DNA of 64,000 nucleotides from Microbacterium sp. SLBN-146 (GTDB taxonomy: Bacteria; Actinomycetota; Actinomycetes; Actinomycetales; Microbacteriaceae): contig NZ_VFMR01000001.1 in the NCBI RefSeq assembly GCF_006715145.1, forward strand, positions 1,364,001-1,428,000, read 5' to 3'. Shown here one piece after another: positions 34,842 through 43,733 of the stretch; the first letter of the stretch is position 1; each line of letters opens with the position of its first letter. The position numbers were made by a program, and so were the translations under genes. The notes under the pieces were generated by a model, which was not told where the DNA came from, searched no databases, and worked only from the letters and a program-made list of their open reading frames with translations.

Positions 34842-36305
34842 ATGCATTCGAAGCGGCTGGTGGTCTTCACCGACGGTGACGCGGCGATCCTCGCCGACGT
34901 TGTTGCCGAGGTGCAGAAGACGCAGGCGGTTATCGCCGCCGCGCAGGCCGTGCAAACCCGGGCGCTCGCCCGGGCCGGGGACCTTGCTCGCACCCAGGCG
35001 GTACGCAGCCGCCGGAACGTGCGTGATCACGACATGGCGTTACGGGGGATCGCCGCTGAAGTCGCCGGGGTGATGAGACTCGCGGACCGGTCGGTGCAAC
35101 GTCAGATCGGGGATGCGCTGAACCTCGTCGAGGAGTACCCGCAGACGGTGGACGCGTGGGAGGCCGGGGAGATCACCCGCGGGCACGTGCGAGTGATCGT
35201 GGAGGCGGGAGCACCGTTGCCGCCGGAGGCGCGTGCCGGGTTCGAACACGAGGCGCTGCGACGGTGCGAGGGGCAGACCCCCGGCCGGGTGCAAGGCGAA
35301 CTGCGGTTGCTGGCTGAACGGCTGCACCCTCGCACGCTGGCCGAGCGGCACGTCGAGGCGTGCGAGACGCGTTCGGTGCGTGTGATCCCGGTCGGGGATG
35401 GGATGTCCGACCTGTGCGCGACGGTCCCGTCACTGTTGGCGGATGCGATCTATGACCGGCTCACCCAACAAGCGCGGAGCATTGTGGATGTGCGGGGACA
35501 GGCTGCCGCCGACGCGCGCGCTGCGAATCAGGCGCCCGGTGGCGGCGGAACGGACGGTGGGGAGGACTCCGAAGCAGTGTCGCGGCTTGAGGTGATCGGA
35601 TCGGACACGCGCACGATGGACCAGTTGCGGGCGGATCTGCTCACCGACATGCTCCTCACCACCCAACCCGGCGCTGACCCCACCCGCACCGACGACGGAC
35701 CCGGAGCTTTGGGTGCGATCCGCGCGAAGGTGCAGGTCGTCGTGCCGGTCCTCACCCTCCTCGGTCGTGATGACGCGGCGGCGGATCTCGTCGGGCACGC
35801 CCCCATCGACCCCGCCACCGCCCGGGAACTGGCCGGCGCGACCCGGTCACCCCTGGAGCGGATCCTCACCCACCCCGTGACGGGGGCGGTGCTGCACGTC
35901 GACACGTATCAGCGGACCGCGGCGATCGACCGGTACCTGCGGGCCCGGGATCAGCACTGCCGATTCCCCGGATGCCGGCTCCCCGCCATCCGATGCGAGG
36001 TGGATCACACGATAGACGCCGCCCACGGAGGTCCCACGCGGGTCGAGAACCTCGCGCACCTGTGTCAACGACACCACAGCATGAAGCAGTTCACCGCCTG
36101 GAGGGTGACACAACTCCCCGGCGGGGTGCTCCAGTGGACCTCACCCCTCGGCAGGGACACCCTCGACCACCCACCCTCACTCGGCGTCCACTTCCGCCCC
36201 ACCGGCGACTCCGGCGACACCGACGACCCACCCGACGCCGAAGGCCAACCCGACACCGACGACTCACCGCCGACGGCGTCAGGCCATACTCGAGCGCCGT
36301 TCTGA
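34842..36305 (+). CDS. DUF222/HNH endonuclease-type protein (13E12 family)
   Basis: A 487-residue protein of the actinobacterial DUF222-HNH (mycobacterial 13E12 repeat) family. Residues about 1-300 are the helical DUF222 part; the HNH nuclease motif lies at about 370-410 (CRFPGCRLPAIRCEVDHTI ... NLAHLCQRHHSMK) with the Cys pairs for zinc. The family is multi-copy in Microbacteriaceae and often behaves like a mobile or selfish gene; no function is proven. The C-terminal 50 residues are a low-complexity Asp/Pro/Thr tail, and the stop codon lies inside a 16-bp tandem repeat. Confidence 0.9.
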   Translation: MHSKRLVVFTDGDAAILADVVAEVQKTQAVIAAAQAVQTRALARAGDLARTQAVRSRRNVRDHDMALRGIAAEVAGVMRLADRSVQRQIGDALNLVEEYPQTVDAWEAGEITRGHVRVIVEAGAPLPPEARAGFEHEALRRCEGQTPGRVQGELRLLAERLHPRTLAERHVEACETRSVRVIPVGDGMSDLCATVPSLLADAIYDRLTQQARSIVDVRGQAAADARAANQAPGGGGTDGGEDSEAVSRLEVIGSDTRTMDQLRADLLTDMLLTTQPGADPTRTDDGPGALGAIRAKVQVVVPVLTLLGRDDAAADLVGHAPIDPATARELAGATRSPLERILTHPVTGAVLHVDTYQRTAAIDRYLRARDQHCRFPGCRLPAIRCEVDHTIDAAHGGPTRVENLAHLCQRHHSMKQFTAWRVTQLPGGVLQWTSPLGRDTLDHPPSLGVHFRPTGDSGDTDDPPDAEGQPDTDDSPPTASGHTRAPF

Positions 36306-36401
36306 CGCAGCACCGTTCTGACACAGCACCGTTCTGACACAGCACCGTTCTGACACAGCACCGCTCCGACACAGCACCGCTCCGACACAGCACGTTCTGA
36401 C
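36299..36401. repeat. 16-bp tandem repeat overlapping the HNH stop codon
   Basis: Unit GTTCTGACACAGCACC repeated about 6.4 times: the first unit has one change (GACGCAG), the next three are identical, and units five and six carry GCTCCGAC. Each unit contains TGA, so the array supplies several in-frame stops. Nothing else is seen in 36402-36504. Confidence 0.9.
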
Positions 36402-36504
36402 GTGCGTTGTCGAGGGCTTCGCGCGTCGCGCCGCCACCGGGGACTGCTCGCGCTTTCGGGAATCTCCCAGCACCGCTGCTCTCGGACAGGCGCATCCTGG
36501 AAGA

Positions 36505-36729
36505 GTGACCGTGACGAACCCGGCGAGCGAATACGAGGCTCTCGTGCATATCGTCGAGCGGATCGCCTGGCGTTTCCCCGAGGTTCCCGAGAGTCAGCTG
36601 TTCGACATGGTCGCCGAGGAACTCGTCAGGTTCGACCGTGCACGGCTTCGCGCCTACGTTCCCGCGATCGTCGAGGGGAACGTCCTGCGTGCGCTCCGTG
36701 CGAGAGAGGCGACTGCGCTCGCGAGCTGA
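36505..36729 (+). CDS. Small three-helix protein (paralogue 1)
   Basis: A 74-residue all-helical protein, GTG start. Pattern: EALVHIVERIAWRFPEVPES, QLFDMVAEELVRFDRARLR, AYVPAIVEGNVLRALRA (blocks). It resembles the small three-helix dimerisation-domain proteins of actinobacteria, of unknown role. The protein encoded on the opposite strand 6 bp beyond shows the same FP(E/D)...(V/F)VP...E pattern. Confidence 0.6.
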   Translation: MTVTNPASEYEALVHIVERIAWRFPEVPESQLFDMVAEELVRFDRARLRAYVPAIVEGNVLRALRAREATALAS

Positions 36730-36735
36730 GTCCGC

Positions 36736-36942
36736 TCAGCGCTTGCCTTTCAGGCGGGCCTTGGCTTCCTTCTCGATCAGCACCGGCACGAAGTCGCGGA
36801 CCTTCGCGGACTCGAACGAGGCGCGCGCGTGCTCGATCGCCGCTCCGATCTCCGCGTCGCTCGCATCGGGGAATCGCTCGCGGAGACGCCCGTGGATCTC
36901 CGCGATCGCTTTGCCCTCGTCGACCGGCTTGTCTTCGCGCAC
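36736..36942 (-). CDS. Small three-helix protein (paralogue 2)
   Basis: A 68-residue protein: IAEIHGRLRERFPDASDAEI, GAAIEHARASFESAKVR, DFVPVLIEKEAKARLKGKR (blocks). The order of motifs (RFP, then a helix with a central Phe, then R-x-FVP-hydrophobic-hydrophobic-E) matches the neighbouring plus-strand gene, so the two are likely ancient paralogues in convergent orientation. The C-terminus is basic, which would suit nucleic-acid or membrane contact, but no role is known. Confidence 0.6.
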   Translation of the reverse strand: MREDKPVDEGKAIAEIHGRLRERFPDASDAEIGAAIEHARASFESAKVRDFVPVLIEKEAKARLKGKR

Positions 36943-37076
36943 TGTCGTCTCTCCTCGACCGCGGAGCAGGAACCTCCGCTTCGGGCAGACTCTACTCGCC
37001 TCGGGTGGAGGAGAGCACCCATCGCGACGTCACCGCCACCGTGCGACCACGGTGACGGTGACGACGGCAACCGATG

Positions 37077-38771
37077 TCAGCCGCGGGGGCCGAGCCAAAG
37101 CGTGCTTTCGCCCGGAACAATGAGCGCGGCGTCGCCGGTGCTCGCGAGCAGCGGGTCGGCGTCGGACCCGGTCACCGTGTAGGGCTCCCCGCCGAAGTTC
37201 GTCACGACCTCCCACCCGTTCGGCCGCCGGTAGCGCAGCACGTCGGGACGCCCGGTCGGGATCCACTCGAGCTGTTCAGCGGTCTGGAGACGCTCGCGCA
37301 GAGTGAGAGCCCGTCGGTAGAGCCGCAGCGTCGAGGTGGGGTCCTGTTCGGCAACGTCGACGGCGAGGTCGCCGAACCACGCGGGTTGCGGGAGGTGCGG
37401 CCTCCCCGCGCCGAATCCGAAGGATGCCTCCGACGACACCCACGGCAGCGGCACGCGGCATCCGTCCCGCCCATAGTCCTCACCGCCGGTGCGGAAGAAC
37501 GTCGGGTCCTGCCTCTCCCCGTCGGGGATCTCGGCGACCTCGTGCAGTCCGAGTTCTTCGCCCTGGTAGAGGTACGCCGATCCGGGAAGACCGAGCATGA
37601 AGAGCGTGGCCGCTCGTCCGCGACGGAGACCCGCTTCCGCGTCCAGTGCCGCGGGGTCACCGCCTCCGCGCACCCACTCGGTTCCGTGCTTGACGGCGGG
37701 GCGGCCGTCCTCGCGCCGCTCGGGCCGCGCGAGGCCGTAGCGGGTCGCGTGGCGCACGACATCGTGGTTGGACAGGACCCACGTGCTCGACGAGCCCGAC
37801 TCGGCGGCGAGCGCGAGGTTGTCCGCCACGATGCGGCGGAACATGCCGGCGTCGAAGTCCGCTTCGAGAAGATCGAAGTTGAACGCCTGACCGAGGCTCT
37901 CCGGGCTCGCGTAGAGCGGGATGCGCGACGGGTCGACCCATGCCTCCGCGACCGCCGTGCGCGGGGGGTCGTACTCATTGAGCACGGCGCGCCACTGGGC
38001 GTAGACCTCGTGCACGTCATCCCGATCGATGAGAGGGTGGTGACCGTCGCGCGGCAGTGCATCGAGCGTCGCGCGCGACGGCAGCGGATCGGTCAGGTCC
38101 TTCGTGAGCATGTGGGCGACATCGATCCGGAACCCGTCGACCCCGCGGTCCGCCCAGAAGCGCAGCGTTGTGACGAAGTCCGCGCGCACGTCGGGGTGGT
38201 CCCAGTTGAGATCGGGCTGCTCGGGCGCGAAGTTGTGCAGGTACCACTGCCCGTCGGCAACGCGTCGCCAGGCGGGTCCGCCGAAAGCCGACTCCCAGTC
38301 GGCGGGAGGTTCGGAACCGTCCGGGCCCGTCCCCTCGCGGAAGATGTACCGCTCCCTGGCCGGGGCCCCCCGACCCGCGGCCAGGGCCTCCTGGAACCAG
38401 AGGTGCTGGTCGGAGGTGTGGTTGGGCACGATGTCGACGACGACACGGATGCCGCGGGCGTGCAGCGCGGCCACCATGTCGTCGAAGTCGTCGAGCGTGC
38501 CCAGGCGCGGGTCGACGTTGCGGTAGTCGGCGACGTCGTATCCGCCGTCGGCGAGAGCCGAGGGGTAGAACGGGCTCAGCCAGACGGCGTCGATGCCGAG
38601 CTCCGCGAGGTAGTCGGCGCGCGACGTGATGCCCGGGATGTCGCCGAGCCCGTCGCCGTTCGCGTCGGCGAAGCTGCGGGGATAGATCTGGTACACGGCG
38701 GCCTGACGCCACCAGGGCGGTACCTCCTCCTCGTCGGGGCGGGTGAGAGGCGAGACATCGACGGTCGTCAT
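37077..38771 (-). CDS. GH13 alpha-glucosidase
   Basis: A 564-residue cytoplasmic enzyme of the GH13 oligo-1,6-glucosidase/alpha-glucosidase type. Conserved regions: YQIYPRSFADANGDGLGDIPG, region I DIVPNHTS, region II GFRIDVAHM (nucleophile Asp217), region III AVAEAWVDP (acid/base Glu276) and region IV VLSNHDVVR (Asp337). It would split alpha-glucosides brought in by the ABC transporter encoded upstream in the same minus-strand operon. GGAG precedes the chosen ATG; a longer frame lacks a ribosome site. Confidence 0.93.
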   Translation of the reverse strand: MTTVDVSPLTRPDEEEVPPWWRQAAVYQIYPRSFADANGDGLGDIPGITSRADYLAELGIDAVWLSPFYPSALADGGYDVADYRNVDPRLGTLDDFDDMVAALHARGIRVVVDIVPNHTSDQHLWFQEALAAGRGAPARERYIFREGTGPDGSEPPADWESAFGGPAWRRVADGQWYLHNFAPEQPDLNWDHPDVRADFVTTLRFWADRGVDGFRIDVAHMLTKDLTDPLPSRATLDALPRDGHHPLIDRDDVHEVYAQWRAVLNEYDPPRTAVAEAWVDPSRIPLYASPESLGQAFNFDLLEADFDAGMFRRIVADNLALAAESGSSSTWVLSNHDVVRHATRYGLARPERREDGRPAVKHGTEWVRGGGDPAALDAEAGLRRGRAATLFMLGLPGSAYLYQGEELGLHEVAEIPDGERQDPTFFRTGGEDYGRDGCRVPLPWVSSEASFGFGAGRPHLPQPAWFGDLAVDVAEQDPTSTLRLYRRALTLRERLQTAEQLEWIPTGRPDVLRYRRPNGWEVVTNFGGEPYTVTGSDADPLLASTGDAALIVPGESTLWLGPRG

Positions 38772-38790
38772 TGCGGGAGGTTCTCCTATT

Positions 38791-38840
38791 CGTGGTGGAT
38801 GGATGCCGTGGTGGATGGATGCCGTGGTGGTTGCGGATGC
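38791..38840. repeat. Short 16-bp tandem repeat
   Basis: CGTGGTGGATGGATGC occurs twice in perfect tandem (38791-38806, 38807-38822) and a third time as an 18-bp variant. It fills most of the gap between the permease gene and the GH13 gene. Confidence 0.8.
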
Positions 38841-38844
38841 CGCG

Positions 38845-39759
38845 TCAGCCCTTGACCGCACCCTGCGTGACGCCCTCCATGACCCATCGCTGGGTGAAGA
38901 GGTAGACGACGATGGCGGGCGCCATGGCCATCAGGTACGACGCGAACGAGACGTTGTAGTTGTTGCTGAACTGGGTCTGGAAGATGCTCTGCACGACGGG
39001 GAGCGTCTGGAGTGCGGGGTCGGACGTGATGAGCGACGGCATCATGAAGTCGTTCCACGACGCGAGGAACGCGAAGATCCCCACGGTGGCGCTCATCGGC
39101 GCGAGCAGCGGGAAGATGAGTTTCCAGAACGTCTGCCAGGTCGACGCGCCGTCGATGCGCGCGCTCTCCTCGAGCTCAGCCGGGATCGACCGCAGGAACG
39201 CCGTGAAGAGAAGGATGCTGAAGCTCAGCTGGAACATGATGTGCAGGATCGTGACGCCGACGGGGTTGTCGAGGCCGACGAGTCCCGTCAGCTGGATCTG
39301 GGGGAGCGCGACGACCGGGAAGGGCAGGAACATCGCGGCGAGCAGATAGAAGAACGACCAGCGGAAGAGTCGGCGATCCCAGTTGCGTGAGATGGCGAAC
39401 GACGCGAAGGCCGCGAGCACGATCGTCCCTGCCACGGTTCCCGCCGTGACGAGGACCGAGATGGTGAACGCGACGGGGAAGTCCGTGAGGTTCCACGCCG
39501 TCACGAATCCGTCGATGCTGAACGGTGCCGGCAGCGAGAAGGCGTTCCCGTCGACGGCCTGGCTCTGCGTCTTGAAGGCGGTGACGATCGTGACGTACAG
39601 CGGGATCAGCACCGTGACGGCGCAGAGGATCAGGATGATCGTGGTCGACCAGCTGGGTCGGCCGTTCGACGGACGAGCGGTGCGCCGGCGAGCGCGGCGA
39701 TCTTCGAGGGTGACGGTGGCATCCACGTCATCGACGACGAGGGCGGGCTGAACAGTCAT
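38845..39759 (-). CDS. CUT1 ABC transporter permease (MalG-like)
   Basis: A 304-residue permease with six transmembrane helices after a polar 35-residue leader. The EAA loop is ELEESARIDGASTWQTFWKL, ending in FPLLAP as usual for MalG-type subunits. Typical MalG end pattern: WNDFMMPSLITSD near the C-terminus and RWVMEGVTQGAVKG. It pairs with the MalF-like subunit encoded just before it (TGATG junction). An ATPase (MsiK-type) is not encoded here, as is usual in actinobacteria, where one ATPase serves many CUT1 systems. Confidence 0.95.
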   Translation of the reverse strand: MTVQPALVVDDVDATVTLEDRRARRRTARPSNGRPSWSTTIILILCAVTVLIPLYVTIVTAFKTQSQAVDGNAFSLPAPFSIDGFVTAWNLTDFPVAFTISVLVTAGTVAGTIVLAAFASFAISRNWDRRLFRWSFFYLLAAMFLPFPVVALPQIQLTGLVGLDNPVGVTILHIMFQLSFSILLFTAFLRSIPAELEESARIDGASTWQTFWKLIFPLLAPMSATVGIFAFLASWNDFMMPSLITSDPALQTLPVVQSIFQTQFSNNYNVSFASYLMAMAPAIVVYLFTQRWVMEGVTQGAVKG

Positions 39760-40703
39760 CAGAACGCGTTCCTTCCACGAGTGATCCGGAGTTGGATCAG
39801 GGAGATGACGATGACGATCACGAAGAAGACGGTCGCGTTGGCCATCTGGTAGGCGTAGTCGCCGCTCGTGAAGCCCGTCACGATCGTCATCGCAATCGAT
39901 CGGGTCGAGGTTCCCGGGCCGCCGTTGGTGAGGCCGACGATGATGTCGTAGGCGTTGAGAAAGTTCTTGAAGCCGAGGATGACGTTGATGACGACGTACC
40001 CGGCGACGAGGGGGACGGTGATCCGCAGCAGCTGCTGCGTCTTGTTGGCGCCGTCGAGGTCTGCGGCCTCATACACGTCTCCCGGGATGGAGAGCAGGCC
40101 CGCGATGTAGATCAGGAGCGTTCCCGGGATGGCCTGCCAGGCGGTGACGATGACGATGGCTACCCAGGCGAGGTCGGGATTGGCGAGGATGCTCTCGCTC
40201 AACCATCCGATTCCCCAGGCCTGTCCCAGTGAGGGGACGGAGGTGGAGAAGAGGAAGTTGAAGACGAAGGCGATGATGATGCCGGAGATGACCATCGGGA
40301 TGACGAAGATCGTCCGCAGCCCGGTCGTGAATCGGATGCGGGACGTCAGGCCGACCGCGAGGAGGAACGCGATCACGTTGACGAGGATGACCGTCACGAG
40401 AGCGAACCCGAAGGTGAAGAGGTAGCTCTGCAGGATCGCGGGGTCGGAAAACATCGCGACGTAGTTGATGAGTCCGACGAACTCCCAGTCGCCGAACCCG
40501 ATCGAGTTCGTGAAGCTGAAGAAGATGCCGATGAGCGCCGGCACCGTGATGCACAGGGTGAAGAGGATGAGGCTCGGCAGAAGGAAGAGGTAGTAGACGC
40601 CCTCGACCTTCCGCCGCCTCCGCGGAGCCGTGCTGCCTGGTGCTGTTCTGCGTCCGCCGCGGGGGGCGGCCGACGTCGTCAGCGTCGCCGTCGTCGTTGC
40701 CAT
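39759..40703 (-). CDS. CUT1 ABC transporter permease (MalF-like)
   Basis: A 314-residue permease with a basic N-terminus (RRRRKVEG) and six helices. The EAA loop is DVYEAADLDGANKTQQLLRI. The short form without the extra periplasmic domain of E. coli MalF fits Gram-positive sugar importers. The chosen start lies after the SBP gene (37-bp gap); a longer frame would overlap it. Confidence 0.95.
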   Translation of the reverse strand: MATTTATLTTSAAPRGGRRTAPGSTAPRRRRKVEGVYYLFLLPSLILFTLCITVPALIGIFFSFTNSIGFGDWEFVGLINYVAMFSDPAILQSYLFTFGFALVTVILVNVIAFLLAVGLTSRIRFTTGLRTIFVIPMVISGIIIAFVFNFLFSTSVPSLGQAWGIGWLSESILANPDLAWVAIVIVTAWQAIPGTLLIYIAGLLSIPGDVYEAADLDGANKTQQLLRITVPLVAGYVVINVILGFKNFLNAYDIIVGLTNGGPGTSTRSIAMTIVTGFTSGDYAYQMANATVFFVIVIVISLIQLRITRGRNAF

Positions 40704-40740
40704 TCGTCTGCCTGCTCTCTGTTCTCGTGATCGTCGCGGT

Positions 40741-42009
40741 CTATTGGCGAAGGGCCAGTCGGGCCCAATCGGCATCCATCACGCGCAGCGTCGATTCGAC
40801 GTCGGCTCCGAGGGCAACGGCCTGCATGTAGTTCTCGGTCGGGATCGTGAGGGGGATCGCCTTCGACGCACCCTGATAGAACCGCGCCTCGTCGAAGTAC
40901 TCCTTCATGCCGAGAATGCGCGGGTCGGTCACGGGCGCGGCATCCGTCGTCGTGCCGTAGCCCAGTTGCGCCGCGTTGTAGGCGTCCATCACATCGGGCT
41001 GGAAGAGGTACGACAGGAACGACCGCGCGGCCTCCTTGTGCCGGGATGCCTCGGGGATCCAGGCGGCGAGGTCGATGTTCACGCGGACTTCGAGGTCGGC
41101 CGGATCGTCGGTCATCGGGAGCGGGAAGGTTCCGAGCTCGAGGTCGGGGTTCGTCTTGGCGATCTCGCCGAACGCCCACGGGCCCTGGAGGTACATCGCG
41201 GCCTCGCCCTGCGCGAAGGCCAGGTTGCCGTCTCCGTAGCCTCGACTTGCGGCATCCGCGTTGGTGTAGTTCTCCGCGAGTTCCTGCATACGGGTCGTCG
41301 GCTCGCCCAGCGTCTTCTCGAACGAGACATCGGAGTCGGGTCCGACCTCGGTGCCGAGTTCGTTCATCTCGTCGTAGAACGCGGCGACGTCGACCATGCC
41401 GCCGACGGAGTAGTCGAACCACCCCTGCGCGACGGTCCACGGGTCCTTGAAGGTGCCGTAGAAGGGGTCGATGCCGGCCTCCTGGAAGGCCTCGCACGCG
41501 GCGATGAGCTCGTCCCACGTCTGTGGAACCTCGACGCCGAGCGACTCGAAGATCTCCACGTTGTAGATGACCGAGGCGGCCATGACCGAGTAGGGGAGCA
41601 CGCTCGTGCGGCCGGGGTAGGTCGCGTACTGGTCGACGAGATCCTGCACTTCGGGAAGGATCCGATCGGCTTCGGGCATGTCCGACAGGTCGCTCAGGGC
41701 GCCGCGCTCCATGAAGCGCGCCATCTCCATGTTGTAGTTGAGGAGACCGAGGTCCGGGGGATTGTTGCGGAGGAACCCCGCTTGCAGGTTGGACGACGTG
41801 TCGAGAACGACCCGCACGTCACTCTGCGACGAGTTGTACTGCGAGATGAGGTCGCGGAAATAGGGGATGGCCTCGGGCTTGCTCAGGTGGAACCGCACGG
41901 TCTCGGCGCCCCGGGCGCCTGCGGTCGCGCATCCTGCGAAGGTCGTCGCTGCCACCGCCATGCCGAGCACGGCCGAGAGCAGCCGTGTACGTCGTCGAAG
42001 TTCAGGCAC
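40741..42009 (-). CDS. CUT1 sugar-binding lipoprotein
   Basis: A 422-residue extracellular solute-binding protein (family 1) with lipobox FAGC (lipidated Cys about 27). Recognisable segments: LPYSVMAASVIYNVEIFESLG, WDELIAACEAFQEAGI, FAQGEAAMYLQGPWAFGEI (blocks). It starts with GTG behind AAAGGA. As first gene of the SBP-permease-permease-GH13 operon it probably binds alpha-glucosides such as maltodextrin, isomaltose or similar; the exact sugar is inferred from the glucosidase partner. Confidence 0.93.
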   Translation of the reverse strand: MPELRRRTRLLSAVLGMAVAATTFAGCATAGARGAETVRFHLSKPEAIPYFRDLISQYNSSQSDVRVVLDTSSNLQAGFLRNNPPDLGLLNYNMEMARFMERGALSDLSDMPEADRILPEVQDLVDQYATYPGRTSVLPYSVMAASVIYNVEIFESLGVEVPQTWDELIAACEAFQEAGIDPFYGTFKDPWTVAQGWFDYSVGGMVDVAAFYDEMNELGTEVGPDSDVSFEKTLGEPTTRMQELAENYTNADAASRGYGDGNLAFAQGEAAMYLQGPWAFGEIAKTNPDLELGTFPLPMTDDPADLEVRVNIDLAAWIPEASRHKEAARSFLSYLFQPDVMDAYNAAQLGYGTTTDAAPVTDPRILGMKEYFDEARFYQGASKAIPLTIPTENYMQAVALGADVESTLRVMDADWARLALRQ

Positions 42010-42040
42010 GTCGTCGTCCTTTCATCCGTCATCGGAGTAT

Positions 42041-42076
42041 TTTGGTTCGAAGACTAAATTTTGTAACCGAATCAAA
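42041..42076. promoter_or_regulatory. ROK-type operator between divergent transporter and regulator genes
   Basis: TTTGGTTCG (42041-42049) and CGAATCAAA (42068-42076) form an 8-of-9 inverted repeat with an AT-rich centre (TAAATTTTGTAA). The site lies 32 bp from the transporter start and 46 bp from the regulator start, so one bound protein could control both. Confidence 0.6.
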
Positions 42077-42121
42077 TGGTGTTCGACCATAATGCAACAA
42101 GAGACCAGGGAGGTCAAGAGG

Positions 42122-43342
42122 ATGTTCGACCCCGGCGAGGAGGCGCGCAGATCCGGCCGCGCGAGCGTGGATGCGATCCTCCAGTTCGCGTGGGACGCCG
42201 AAACGTTCACCTCCAACGACGCGATGCCCGTCGTGGGACTCACGCGATCGACGACGATCGAGGCGATCGACGAGCTCATCGCGCGCGGCCTCGTCCACGA
42301 ACTCTCCAATGCCCGGGCGGGCGGCGAGTATCGCAAGGGACGCCCCGCCCGCCGGTTCGCGTTCCGCGCCGATGCGGGGGTCGTCGTGGGGGTGGATGCC
42401 GGGCGGGCGCACATCGTCGCGATGGTGGCCGACCTGCGCGGCCGCGTCCTCCATTCGGCGACGAGCGAACCCGGCGAGGACCACGACTCCGTCGACGAGC
42501 GGCGGGAGGCGGTGGAGTCCGCCATCGACGACGCGCTGATCGCTGCGGGGGTGTCGCGGGCCGACGTCGTCGCGGTCTGCCTCGGGGTTCCCGCGCCCGT
42601 CGATCGCTCAGGTCGATCGCCGCGACATCGTGACGGCTTCTGGGATCGGATGAACCCCGGCTTGATCGATCTCGTCGCCGAATGGGCGCCGGTCGTGCGG
42701 GTCGAGAACGACGCGTCGCTCACGGCGGTCGCCGAAGGGAGCGTGGGGGCAGCTGTGGGTTGCCGCGACTTCGTCGCGCTCCTGGCCGGCATGCGGCTCG
42801 GCGCCGGGATCGTCGTGGACGGCGCACTCTTGCGGGGCACGCACGGCGGCGCGGGTGAAATGGTCGCGTTCGACAACGTCGTCGGTGTCGGAGAGGTCGG
42901 GGGCATCGGCTATCGCATCGGTGAATGGGTGCGCGAAGCGGTCGCGGCGGGCGACATCCTGCCCGGACATCCGTTGGCTCGAGGTGGCATCACGGTGGAC
43001 ACTCCGCGCAGGGTGCTGCAGCTCGCGCGCGAGGGCGACGTCTCGGCGCAGGGCATCGTCGAAAGGGCGGGGTCGATGGTGGCGCGCGTGGCCGGCGTCT
43101 TCGGCAGCATCCTGGACAGTGAGCGGATCGTCGTCTCGGGCGCGGTGTCCGATGACATCGAGGACGTCCTCGTCGTTGCTCGGCGGCTGCTTCCGACGGA
43201 GCTCGATCTGCCCGCACCGCACCTGGTCGCCTCCCCTCTCGGCGCCGAGGTGGTGGCGGTCGGCGCGGTGGCCGCGGCGGTGGAGTCCGCTCGTCGCGGC
43301 ATCCTCGCCCTGGCTTCCATGTCCGTGCCGGCGAGCGTCTAG
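42122..43342 (+). CDS. ROK-family transcriptional regulator
   Basis: A 406-residue protein: winged helix in the first 80 residues (ASVDAILQFAWDAETFTSND, LTRSTTIEAIDELIARGLV), then a ROK/actin-fold domain with VVVGVDAGRAHIVAMVADLRG and the VENDASLTAVAEGS segment. The ROK zinc motif (CxCGxxGC) is absent; around its usual place the sequence reads VGVGEVGGIGYRI. GGGAGG precedes the ATG; ATG 42092 is a weaker alternative. It is divergent from the sugar uptake operon and is its likely repressor. Confidence 0.88.
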   Translation: MFDPGEEARRSGRASVDAILQFAWDAETFTSNDAMPVVGLTRSTTIEAIDELIARGLVHELSNARAGGEYRKGRPARRFAFRADAGVVVGVDAGRAHIVAMVADLRGRVLHSATSEPGEDHDSVDERREAVESAIDDALIAAGVSRADVVAVCLGVPAPVDRSGRSPRHRDGFWDRMNPGLIDLVAEWAPVVRVENDASLTAVAEGSVGAAVGCRDFVALLAGMRLGAGIVVDGALLRGTHGGAGEMVAFDNVVGVGEVGGIGYRIGEWVREAVAAGDILPGHPLARGGITVDTPRRVLQLAREGDVSAQGIVERAGSMVARVAGVFGSILDSERIVVSGAVSDDIEDVLVVARRLLPTELDLPAPHLVASPLGAEVVAVGAVAAAVESARRGILALASMSVPASV

Positions 43343-43343
43343 G

Positions 43344-43658
43344 TCACCTCGCCCCGCGCGTCCGGCGACGCAGAGGCGGGCGAGCGGGGATGGGGTTCGG
43401 CCGCCGACCTGACCGCGGGACGACGGCGCGGCCATGTTCCATCGCGGCGTCGAGGACCTCTTTGAGGGTCGTGTACGTCTGCACTCCACCCCCGCCGCGC
43501 ACCCAGGCGACCTCGTACTCGCCCGTGCCGCGGAGCTCGATGTAGGCCACGATGCTGTCGGCGTCGCTGGGGTCGAAAGCGCGGTCGCACAGACGCCACG
43601 CGGTGCGGTTGAGCGCGTGGACGATGAGCCGGTGTTCCGCGTCGGACTCGATCGTCAT
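43344..43658 (-). CDS. Small protein of unknown function
   Basis: A 104-residue protein I do not recognise. Residues 1-75 look folded, with two helices (EHRLIVHALNRTAWRLCDRA; TLKEVLDAAMEHGRAVV) around a beta hairpin (SIVAYIELRGTGEYEVAWVR). The last 25 residues are Arg/Pro-rich and may be disordered. It converges with the ROK gene (1-bp gap). The chosen ATG has AGAGG upstream; longer frames run into the esterase promoter. Confidence 0.55.
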   Translation of the reverse strand: MTIESDAEHRLIVHALNRTAWRLCDRAFDPSDADSIVAYIELRGTGEYEVAWVRGGGGVQTYTTLKEVLDAAMEHGRAVVPRSGRRPNPIPARPPLRRRTRGAR

Positions 43659-43733
43659 GAGGCAAGCCTCTGTCACATTCGCTGTCTCCTGAAGGGGGTT
43701 GACAAGGCGATCGCGGTGAATCGCAACCAAATA

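Noticed and set aside
34842..36305. Restriction-modification or homing system around the HNH gene
   Set aside because: No methyltransferase, intron or intein sequence is seen; the protein belongs to the widespread DUF222-HNH family of unknown function.
36299..36401. Possible CRISPR array
   Set aside because: The 16-bp units are directly adjacent with no spacers, and no cas genes are near.
42041..42080. tRNA-like TTCGA stretch near 42045
   Set aside because: No cloverleaf can be drawn around it; it is part of the AT-rich operator between divergent genes.
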